From DASZTU01 sp035493835 (GTDB taxonomy: Bacteria; Pseudomonadota; Alphaproteobacteria; Rhizobiales; Devosiaceae), in the NCBI GenBank assembly GCA_035493835.1, contig DATJHO010000026.1, positions 1 to 7,272 on the forward strand: a DNA stretch of 7,272 nucleotides, written 5' to 3'. This document shows positions 1 through 5,364 of the stretch, piece by piece. The notes under the pieces were generated by a model, which worked only from the letters and a program-made list of their open reading frames with translations, ran no database searches and was not told where the DNA came from. Numbering within the stretch: the stretch's first letter is position 1; each line of letters begins with the position of its first letter. The translations under genes were made by a program, and so were the position numbers.

Positions 1-22
1 GTGGTGGATAGGCTTGAAGAGG

Positions 23-134
23 CCCCCTCATCCGGCGCTTCGCGCCACCTTCTCCCACGAGGGGAGAAGGAAGAAGAGGTGTAGCGGATTTCCCTCTCCC
101 CTCGCGGGAGAGGGTCCGGCAGGGGGTGAGGGGG
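23..134. repeat. Paired palindromic intergenic repeat (two facing copies)
   Basis: Two diverged copies of one element face each other. Each copy contains a perfect 9-bp hairpin: CCTTCTCCC at 48-56 pairs with 62-70, and CCCTCTCCC at 92-100 pairs with 106-114. The outer ends also pair perfectly over 8 bp (CCCCCTCA at 23-30 with TGAGGGGG at 127-134), so the whole unit can fold as a closed stem with two internal hairpins. C-rich/G-rich elements of this look are common between genes in rhizobial-type Alphaproteobacteria; I cannot give a family name from sequence alone. It lies 22 bases past the preT stop codon and may protect or trim the 3' end of that mRNA. There is no T tract in either direction, so it is not a classical intrinsic terminator. 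Bases 1-22 show nothing recognisable. Confidence 0.8.
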
Positions 135-156
135 ACTTTGCCACCTGCCCATCGCG

Positions 157-1497
157 CTACATCCCGCCCAAAAACCGATGGATGCTCTCGGCCGCATCGC
201 GCCCTTCGGCGACGGCGGTAACCGTCAAGTCATCTCCGCCGGTCGCGCAGTCGCCGCCGGCCCAGACCTTTGTCATCGAAGTCCGGCCTTCGTCGTCGAC
301 AAGGATCTTGCCGCCGGACAGCGTTACGCCTTCCCCGCCGGTCGAAAGCGTCTGGCCGATGGCCTTGAACACCTGGTCGGCGGCGATCACCACGCGGTCG
401 CCGATGCCGGCAAGCTTGCCGTCGACCATCGCCGTGTGCTCGAGCTCGATGCCGATGACCTTGCCATGCTGCGTCAAGACCCGCGTCGGCGCCATCCAGT
501 GGCGAATGTTGACACCCTTGGAGGCCGCGAGATCCTGCTCGAACCGGGAGGCGTTCATCTGCTCCCTGCCGCGGCGATAGACCATAGTCACCTCCTCGGC
601 GCCCAGGAGTTTTGCCTGCACCGCCGCATCGATCGCGGTCATGCCGCCCCCGATCACCACCACCCTCCGGCCGATCGGCAACCGCGAAAGGTCCGCCGCC
701 TGCCGCAGCTCGGCGATGAAATCGACCGCATTGTCGACCCCGGCCGCCGTCTCGCCCTCGGTGCGAAGCGCATTCACTCCGCCGAGCCCGAGACCGAGGA
801 AAACCGCGTCATAGTTCGTGCGGAGGTCGGCCAGCTCAAAATGCTCGCCCAGCGCCTTGCCGCTCTCGATGACAATGCCGCCGATCGCGGTCACGTAGTC
901 GACCTCGGCCTGGGCAAACCCGCCCGGCGTCTTGTAGGCGGCGATCCCGTATTCGTTGAGCCCGCCGGCTTTGGGCTTTGTGTCAAAGATGGTCACGTCG
1001 TGGCCGTGCATGGCGAGGCGGTGGGCGCAGGCAAGGCCCGCCGGGCCGGCACCAACCACGGCAATCTTCTTGCCCGTCTCGGCCTCGCGGGTGAAAAACT
1101 GCGCCTCTGCCGCCATGGCTGCGTCCGTCGCGTGGCGCTGCAACAGGCCGATCCGCACCGGCTTGCCCTCCGCCGTTTCGCGCACGCACGCCTCTTCGCA
1201 CAATTGCTCGGTAGGGCAGACGCGGGCGCACATGCCGCCAAGGATGTTCTGCTCGAAAATGGTCTCGGCGGCGCCCAGCGGATTACCCGTGGCGATCTCG
1301 CGAATGAACATCGGGATATCGATCGAGGTCGGGCAGGCGTTCAGGCAGGGCGCATCGAAGCAAAAATAGCAGCGATCCGCTTCGACAATCGCCTCGTGCC
1401 GATCGAGCGGGGGATGCAGATCCGAGAAGTTCTCCGCATATTGCGGGCCATTCAGCCGTCCCGCAGCGATGCCGTCCTGAAGCGCTCCTACCGCCAT
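157..1497 (-). CDS. preT: NAD(P)-dependent dihydropyrimidine dehydrogenase subunit PreT
   Basis: This 446-residue cytoplasmic protein is the flavin/iron-sulfur electron-input subunit of bacterial dihydropyrimidine dehydrogenase. With PreA it reduces or oxidises uracil and thymine at the 5,6 bond. Order of parts: an N-terminal iron-sulfur domain with C43, C46, C51, C55, C94, C100, C104 and Q120; an FAD Rossmann site GAGPAG at 149-154; a NAD(P)H site GGGMTA at 283-288; and the flavin-closing GGD at 414-416. Spacing of the cluster ligands, including the glutamine, matches the mammalian enzyme as I recall it, which separates this from the related glutamate synthase small subunit. An in-frame ATG 24 codons upstream exists, but the start at 1497 is preferred: GAGGGAG sits 6-7 bases before it and the extra residues (rich in Trp and Asn) look non-native. 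PreA is not in the window. It is transcribed away from the RlpA-like gene. Confidence 0.9.
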   Translation of the reverse strand: MAVGALQDGIAAGRLNGPQYAENFSDLHPPLDRHEAIVEADRCYFCFDAPCLNACPTSIDIPMFIREIATGNPLGAAETIFEQNILGGMCARVCPTEQLCEEACVRETAEGKPVRIGLLQRHATDAAMAAEAQFFTREAETGKKIAVVGAGPAGLACAHRLAMHGHDVTIFDTKPKAGGLNEYGIAAYKTPGGFAQAEVDYVTAIGGIVIESGKALGEHFELADLRTNYDAVFLGLGLGGVNALRTEGETAAGVDNAVDFIAELRQAADLSRLPIGRRVVVIGGGMTAIDAAVQAKLLGAEEVTMVYRRGREQMNASRFEQDLAASKGVNIRHWMAPTRVLTQHGKVIGIELEHTAMVDGKLAGIGDRVVIAADQVFKAIGQTLSTGGEGVTLSGGKILVDDEGRTSMTKVWAGGDCATGGDDLTVTAVAEGRDAAESIHRFLGGM

Positions 1498-1800
1498 TTT
1501 CTGCTCCCTCGGCCCGATTTTAGTGCCGTTCCAAGACCAAACGCTAATCCAGGTGCCATTTTTTATCAATTGGTCAAATCAGGCGCCGAAAACGATCTTT
1601 GCAGTCGGGCTGTGGTCGTTGAATCCCAATGCTGAATCGTCGCTCCAGGGCGCGTTAACCCGAGTTAATTGAATGCTAATGCAGTGGTGCGCATCTGCAA
1701 CAGTTCCGTCACGTTTTGTAAGACAAGGGCCGCGCGTGCACATTGTTGCCTGATTCACTCCGTACGGCCCGAGCATCGTAGTTAAGAGTGAGCTGGAATA
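1498..1800. other. Divergent intergenic region between preT and the RlpA-like gene
   Basis: These 303 bases have no gene I can support and are visibly richer in A+T than the flanking coding sequence. They must carry the start signals of both neighbours. For preT, TAAAAT (minus strand, 1522-1517) resembles a -10 box but lacks a good -35 and would leave a very short leader. On the plus side no convincing -35/-10 pair was found. Three GANTC sites (1621-1625, 1634-1638, 1752-1756), the target of the alphaproteobacterial CcrM methylase, fall here. GTTAA occurs twice, ten bases apart (1654-1658 and 1664-1668), giving TTAA-N6-TTAA, one base short of the usual CtrA spacing. Confidence 0.6.
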
Positions 1801-2151
1801 TTGATCAGGAAAATCGTCGTTGCTGCTGCCGCAATGTCCGCCTTTACTATGTTTACTGCGGATATGACTTACGCCAGCAGCAATCAATGCGGGGTCGCCT
1901 CATGGTATGCAGCCGGCTCCCGCACGGCCTCCGGTGAACGGATGAGTGGCGGCGCGATGACTGCGGCCCACAGATCCCTTCCCTTCGGCACGATTGTCAA
2001 AGTGATGGACCAGAAGAGCGGTCGTTCCATCCAGGTACGCATCAACGATCGGGGCCCCTTCGTCCGGGGCCGCATCATCGATCTCAGCCGCGCAGCCGCC
2101 CAACGCCTCGGCGTTCGCGGTCTTGCCAAGGTCTGCATCGCCGCCGTGTAG
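1801..2151 (+). CDS. Small secreted RlpA-family (double-psi beta-barrel) protein
   Basis: This 116-residue exported protein is essentially a signal peptide plus one RlpA-like double-psi beta-barrel. The signal peptide has a charged start (MIRK), a hydrophobic stretch and likely cleavage after A25 (TYA/SSN). No lipobox cysteine is present, so it should be soluble in the periplasm or outside, unlike the E. coli RlpA lipoprotein. The barrel shows the family blocks ASWY (33-36), TAAHRSLPFGT (54-64), INDRGPF (81-87) and IIDLS (92-96). H57 and D83 correspond to the residues needed for lytic transglycosylase activity on denuded peptidoglycan in Pseudomonas RlpA. There is no SPOR domain, so septal targeting is not shown. 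C30 and C112 bracket the mature domain and could form a disulfide. The start is TTG; the next in-frame ATG (codon 12) would remove the charged part of the signal peptide. The upstream AAGAGTGAG (1784-1792) is a modest ribosome site. Confidence 0.85.
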   Translation: MIRKIVVAAAAMSAFTMFTADMTYASSNQCGVASWYAAGSRTASGERMSGGAMTAAHRSLPFGTIVKVMDQKSGRSIQVRINDRGPFVRGRIIDLSRAAAQRLGVRGLAKVCIAAV

Positions 2152-2165
2152 CGGCTTCCAGTTGC

Positions 2166-2226
2166 GGGCGTGCGTTCCTTCTTGAACGCGTGCCTTGGGT
2201 CGCGGGTGCCTTTTTGGGACCGCGAC
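2166..2226 (+). other. Two tandem hairpins in the 3' region of the RlpA-like gene
   Basis: The first hairpin spans 2166-2195: GCGTTC (2172-2177) pairs with GAACGC (2184-2189) around a CTTCTT loop, and the stem continues outward through two G-U pairs and further G-C pairs to about 11-12 bp. The second spans 2199-2226: GTCGCGG (2199-2205) pairs perfectly with CCGCGAC (2220-2226), with imperfect pairing continuing inward around a five-T loop (2211-2215). Neither is followed directly by a T tract, so they are probably 3'-end structure ahead of the terminator rather than terminators themselves. Confidence 0.6.
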
Positions 2227-2234
2227 GGGACGAA

Positions 2235-2267
2235 GGGGTCGTCGGAATTTCCGGCGGCCCTTTTTTT
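2235..2267 (+). terminator. Intrinsic (Rho-independent) terminator after the RlpA-like gene
   Basis: GGGTCGTCGG (2236-2245) pairs with CCGGCGGCCC (2251-2260) around an AATTT loop: ten consecutive pairs, two of them G-U, with a possible eleventh G-U at the base. Seven T residues (2261-2267) follow at once. This is the standard intrinsic terminator layout for plus-strand transcription, 84 bases past the RlpA-like stop codon. It separates that gene from the downstream transporter operon. Confidence 0.85.
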
Positions 2268-2270
2268 CAC

Positions 2271-2286
2271 GGCGCCAGCGGGCGCC
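2271..2286. other. Short perfect hairpin just past the terminator
   Basis: GGCGCC at 2271-2276 and again at 2281-2286 forms a 6-bp stem with an AGCG loop, three bases past the terminator T tract. No T run follows on either strand. It could be a weak back-up stop or chance in GC-rich DNA. The rest of the gap up to about 2360 shows nothing recognisable apart from an A7 run at 2301-2307. Confidence 0.4.
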
Positions 2287-2365
2287 CATAAGTTCGCCGC
2301 AAAAAAACACACCGCTCGTAACTACCAACGAAACGCTCGCGGGCTTGTGTCTCCAAAGCGATTTG

Positions 2366-2382
2366 AATAGCGTCTCGCTATT
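2366..2382. promoter_or_regulatory. Operator-like inverted repeat upstream of first MFS gene
   Basis: AATAGCG (2366-2372) and CGCTATT (2376-2382) form a perfect 7-bp inverted repeat with a TCT centre, ending 17 bases before the first transporter's ATG. A 17-base dyad of this type at this place suits a dimeric repressor site, for example of a TetR-, GntR- or MarR-type regulator; none is encoded in the window. In RNA it would also form a compact stem close to the start codon. A possible promoter overlapping it (TTGTGT at 2345-2350, 17 bases, TAGCGT at 2368-2373) is weak. Confidence 0.45.
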
Positions 2383-2389
2383 GATTTGC

Positions 2390-2399
2390 GAGAATTCTC
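2390..2399. promoter_or_regulatory. 10-base perfect palindrome in the ribosome-binding position
   Basis: GAGAATTCTC is a perfect palindrome that abuts the ATG at 2400. It occupies the place where a Shine-Dalgarno should be; only GAGA (2390-2393), six bases before the start, could serve, and the other half of the palindrome is its complement. Translation initiation of the first transporter is therefore expected to be weak or controlled. It may also be chance. Confidence 0.35.
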
Positions 2400-3581
2400 A
2401 TGCGGTTCGGACTTGATCTGCCGCCCCATTATCGGGTCTTCGGCTCCTTCTTCCTTTATGCCTTCGGCATGGGAGGAATATTTCCGCGGATGGCCGACAT
2501 TCAGCACGCCCTGGGGGTGACGCAGGGCACGTTTGGCCTGGCGCTGATCGGCACGGCCACGGGCACGCTGATATCGCTGACCTTCGCGGCTCCGTTGATC
2601 GAGCGCCTCGGCCACCGGTTGATGCTGGCCCTGATCCCGCTGCTGACGCTTCTTTTTGCCGCTGCGAGCTTTGCCACCGGGCCCGTCGCGCTGTTCCTGC
2701 TGCTGCTGCCGACCGGCATCGTCATCGGCTGCATCGAGATCATCGTCAATCTCGAGGCCGACCGCGTCGAGCACCAGCTGGGCCGGCGCATCATGAACCG
2801 GTCGCATGCCTTCTGGAGTCTCGGCTTCTTCACCGCCGGACTGGTCGGCGCCACCTTCGCCCAATTGGGGGTAAGCCCGCAGCTCGATCTTTTGCTGATG
2901 GTGCCGGTGATCCTTGCTGGCGTCTTGGTCGTGCTCGGCCGGTTCGAGTCCGCACCGCACCGGGCAACCGCCCACACTGACCCGCCACCCCGCTTCGCCC
3001 GGCCAACTGCGGCAATCCTTATCCTGGTTGTGGTCACCCTCTCGGCCATGATCCTCGAGGGCGCCGGCTCGGACTGGTCGGCGATCTACATGCGCGACGA
3101 GTTTGGGGCGGCCCCGTTCATCATCGGCTTCGCCGCGGCGGTCGGCGCCATGGTGCAGGGCGCCACGCGGTTTTTCGCCGATGGGTTCGTCGAGCGCTAC
3201 AGTCCCAGTTCGGTGGCGCGCGCGCTGTTGAGCGTGTTGGGGATCGGCGCGCTCACGGTCTTTTTTGCGCCGAGCGACTGGGTTGCGCTTTTCGGCCTGG
3301 GGCTGCTCGGCATGGGCACGAGCGTCATCTTTCCGCTCGCCATGTCGGCGGCGGCGCAGCGCACCGACCGAGCGGCGGCGATCAATGTTGCGGCTCTGGC
3401 GCAGATTTCCTTCGTTGCCTTCCTGTTCGGACCGCCGCTCCTGGGCTTCGTGGCGCAGCATTTTGGCGTCCGCTGGTCCTTCGGCATCGCCTTGCCGCTG
3501 GTGGTCTTGAGCCTTTGGGCGGCTGGCTCCCTTGGCCGCCGGCCGATGGTCACGCTGGCCGAACCGATCCCGGGTGAATAG
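2400..3581 (+). CDS. MFS transporter, YbjJ-like (first of tandem pair)
   Basis: This 393-residue inner-membrane protein has about twelve hydrophobic segments in two halves, separated by a polar loop at about 181-203 (Arg, His and Pro rich), as in the major facilitator superfamily. Family blocks visible are RxxDIQxALGV (30-40), HAFWSLGFF (136-144), EGAGSDWSAIYMRD (220-233) and SAAAQRTDR (316-324). These place it in the YbjJ-like branch, whose substrates are mostly unknown; drug or metabolite export and sugar uptake are both possible. The ATG at 2400 is supported by alignment of its N-terminus with the downstream paralogue (PPHYR against KPHHR at similar depth). It is probably the first gene of an operon with the second transporter (87-base gap) and mmcB. 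Its leader carries two palindromes and lacks a strong ribosome site. Confidence 0.88.
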   Translation: MRFGLDLPPHYRVFGSFFLYAFGMGGIFPRMADIQHALGVTQGTFGLALIGTATGTLISLTFAAPLIERLGHRLMLALIPLLTLLFAAASFATGPVALFLLLLPTGIVIGCIEIIVNLEADRVEHQLGRRIMNRSHAFWSLGFFTAGLVGATFAQLGVSPQLDLLLMVPVILAGVLVVLGRFESAPHRATAHTDPPPRFARPTAAILILVVVTLSAMILEGAGSDWSAIYMRDEFGAAPFIIGFAAAVGAMVQGATRFFADGFVERYSPSSVARALLSVLGIGALTVFFAPSDWVALFGLGLLGMGTSVIFPLAMSAAAQRTDRAAAINVAALAQISFVAFLFGPPLLGFVAQHFGVRWSFGIALPLVVLSLWAAGSLGRRPMVTLAEPIPGE

Positions 3582-3668
3582 TGTAAACCGCCGGTGGCGT
3601 CCCGCGCCGATTCGCAACTTCCGCCCGCTTCATTTCAATTCATTGGCGTCTCGCCGCCCGGATTTGCC

Positions 3669-4859
3669 ATGTTCCTCAAGCCGCACCATCGGCTCTATGC
3701 CTCTTTCTTTCTGTTTTCCTCCATTACCGGCGCTATGTATTCGCGGCTGCCCGACATCCAGTCGGCCCTCAACGTCAACGAGGCGCAACTCGGCCTGACG
3801 TTGATCGGCGGTGCCATCGGCGCGCTGATCTCACTCACCCTCTCCTCGCCGCTGATCGAAAAACTGGGCGCGCGGAACACGGCCTACATCACCGTTCTCG
3901 GCTCGACCGCGCTTTATTCGAGCGTGACCTTTATTAGCTTTGCCCCACTGGCGTTTTTGGCGCTGTTCTGCGCCGGTCTCTTGGCGGGGGCGCTCGAAAT
4001 CAACCTCAACGTCGAAATCGGCAAGCTCGAGCGGTTGACCGGGCGCTCGATCATGAGTCGTGCCCATGGGTTTTGGAGCCTGGGCTTTTTCGTCACCTCG
4101 CTTCTCGCCGCCGCCGTTCGTCAGGCCGGCATTCCCGCCCCCTGGCACCTGGCCGGAGTCTTCGCGCTGGTGCTCGTTTTCGGCACGGCGGCCATTTCCG
4201 GCATCGAGACCATACCGACCATGGAGGCACACGAGGAGGAAAAGGCCCCTCTGATCGCATTCCCGACCCTATCGCTGCTGCCGCTCTGCCTCATCGGCAT
4301 CGCCGCCTTCCTCGTGGAGGGTGCCGGGGTCGACTGGTCCACCATCTATATGCGCGACGCCTTCCATGCCGAGCCGTTCATCGGCGGGCTCGGGCTCACG
4401 CTCTTCACCTTCTTCATGGCCATGGCGCGCCTTTATGCCGGCCCGGTCGTCGATCGCTACAGCCCGCGCAGCGTGGTGCTGGTGCTGCTTTTGATCAGCA
4501 TTGCCGGCCTCGTCGCTGTCTGGCTCGCGCCGCACCCCTATGTGGCGCTCCTCGGCTTCGCCATGCTCGGCGCTGGCTGCAGCGCCATTTATCCGCTGGT
4601 GGTTTCCGCGGCGGCGCAGCGCACCGACCGGCCCTCTTCGGTCAATGTCGCGGCGATGGGACAGGTGACTTTCGTCGTCTTTTTCCTCGCGCCCCCGATC
4701 CTGGGCACCGTCGCCCACTATGTCGGCATTCGTCTTGCCTATGTGGTCTGCCTGCCGCTGGTGATCGGCTCTATACTGGCGCTCAGATCGCTGCCGGCGC
4801 GGATGAAGCCGGCAACGCCCGGGGAAATCTTGCCGGAGCCGCTAACGCCGAATGGCTGA
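3669..4859 (+). CDS. MFS transporter, YbjJ-like (second of tandem pair)
   Basis: This 396-residue, roughly twelve-segment inner-membrane transporter is a clear paralogue of the gene just upstream along its whole length. Shared blocks are SRLPDIQSALNV (25-36), GFWSLGFF (134-141), VEGAGVDWSTIYMRD (216-230), RYSPRSV (263-269) and SAAAQRTDR (313-321). The central loop (about 180-197) is acidic (EAHEEE), unlike the basic and proline-rich loop of the first copy, which suggests divergence of function. A GTG at 3594 in the same frame would add 25 residues, but it has no ribosome site and no counterpart in the paralogue; the ATG at 3669 has GGA six bases ahead and fits the paralogue's N-terminus. Its 3' end overlaps mmcB by eight bases. 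The substrate is unknown; transport by either copy alone or as a pair cannot be told. Confidence 0.87.
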   Translation: MFLKPHHRLYASFFLFSSITGAMYSRLPDIQSALNVNEAQLGLTLIGGAIGALISLTLSSPLIEKLGARNTAYITVLGSTALYSSVTFISFAPLAFLALFCAGLLAGALEINLNVEIGKLERLTGRSIMSRAHGFWSLGFFVTSLLAAAVRQAGIPAPWHLAGVFALVLVFGTAAISGIETIPTMEAHEEEKAPLIAFPTLSLLPLCLIGIAAFLVEGAGVDWSTIYMRDAFHAEPFIGGLGLTLFTFFMAMARLYAGPVVDRYSPRSVVLVLLLISIAGLVAVWLAPHPYVALLGFAMLGAGCSAIYPLVVSAAAQRTDRPSSVNVAAMGQVTFVVFFLAPPILGTVAHYVGIRLAYVVCLPLVIGSILALRSLPARMKPATPGEILPEPLTPNG

Positions 4860-5322
4860 ACTGCCGCAAATCGTCGACCTCCGCCAGTCGCCCACCGCCC
4901 TGCGCGTCCAGCGCGGGGTGATGCGGCTGTTGCGCGGCCAATACGATTTCGCCTGCTTCCCCGAAGTGCCGCTCGCCAATGGTCGCCGCGCCGACGTGCT
5001 CGGGGTAGGGCCCAAGGGCGAGATCTGGATCATCGAGATCAAGTCAAGCCTCGTCGATTTCAGGGTCGACGCCAAATGGCCCGACTACAAGGAATTCTGC
5101 GACCGCTTCTTCTTTGCGAAACCGCCAGAGCTCGACCCGGACATCTTTCCTCAAACCGAAGGGCTGATCGCTGCCGACGCTCATGACGCGGCCATCCTTC
5201 GCCACGCGACTGAGTCCTTGCTTGCACCCGCGCGGCGAAAGGCGATGCTGCTGAAGCTTGCCCGGCTGGGGGCGGACCGGATTCATACGCTGATGGATCC
5301 GAGCCCGGGGGAGCCGACCTAG
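4852..5322 (+). CDS. mmcB: MmcB family DNA repair protein (putative PD-(D/E)XK nuclease)
   Basis: This 156-residue cytoplasmic protein belongs to the MmcB family, described in Caulobacter as an SOS-regulated gene needed for normal tolerance of mitomycin C. A nuclease-like core is visible: E38, then RRADVL with D48, then IIEIKSS with E62 and K64, which is the D-x13-ExK spacing of PD-(D/E)XK enzymes. The conserved DAKWPDYKEFCDRFFFA block follows at 73-89. The C-terminus is short and polar. Its ATG lies inside the end of the second transporter gene (ATGGCTGA arrangement, eight-base overlap, +1 frame shift), so translational coupling is likely; GGAG at 4835-4838 is far (13 bases) from the start. 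I see no alphaproteobacterial LexA box (GTTC-N7-GTTC) near this gene or before the first transporter, so SOS control is not shown here. Confidence 0.9.
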   Translation: MAELPQIVDLRQSPTALRVQRGVMRLLRGQYDFACFPEVPLANGRRADVLGVGPKGEIWIIEIKSSLVDFRVDAKWPDYKEFCDRFFFAKPPELDPDIFPQTEGLIAADAHDAAILRHATESLLAPARRKAMLLKLARLGADRIHTLMDPSPGEPT

Positions 5323-5323
5323 C

Positions 5324-5346
5324 CGGCGCCGAATGTGTGGGCGCCG
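5324..5346. terminator. Hairpin between convergent mmcB and esterase genes
   Basis: CGGCGCC (5324-5330) and GGCGCCG (5340-5346) form a perfect 7-bp stem with a nine-base loop, filling most of the 42-base gap between two convergent stop codons. There is no T tract on either side. By position it may serve both genes as a weak bidirectional stop or as a 3'-end stabiliser. Confidence 0.4.
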
Positions 5347-5364
5347 CCTCCGTGATAAGAATCC

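Noticed and set aside
1498..1569. ATG start at 1569 for preT
   Set aside because: The added 24 residues do not look like the family, while GAGGGAG precedes the ATG at 1497 at a good distance.
178..1635. A 485-codon open frame on the plus strand opposite preT
   Set aside because: It lies antisense to a gene with clear iron-sulfur, FAD and NAD(P)H motifs; its translation is Arg/Gly/His-rich without recognisable domains, typical of antisense open frames in GC-rich DNA.
1655..1668. CtrA box
   Set aside because: The TTAA halves are six bases apart rather than the seven of the consensus, so it is kept only as an observation and not called as a site.
2172..2189. GTTC...GAAC as a LexA operator
   Set aside because: It is an inverted repeat within a long hairpin in a 3' region; the alphaproteobacterial LexA box is a direct repeat GTTC-N7-GTTC.
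2170..2416. Small plus-strand open frames in the gap before the first transporter
   Set aside because: They run through the hairpins and terminator, have no ribosome sites and show no recognisable protein features.
2322..3617. A 431-codon minus-strand open frame opposite the first transporter
   Set aside because: Translation is extremely rich in Arg, Gln, Asp and Gly with no domain, mirroring the hydrophobic codons of the real transporter on the other strand.
3594..3668. GTG start 25 codons upstream for the second transporter
   Set aside because: No ribosome site precedes it, the extra residues have no match in the paralogue, and the ATG at 3669 aligns with the paralogue's N-terminus.
4073..4921. 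A 282-codon plus-strand open frame overlapping the second transporter
   Set aside because: Out-of-frame shadow of the transporter: Arg/Pro/His-rich, no motif, and it ends inside mmcB.
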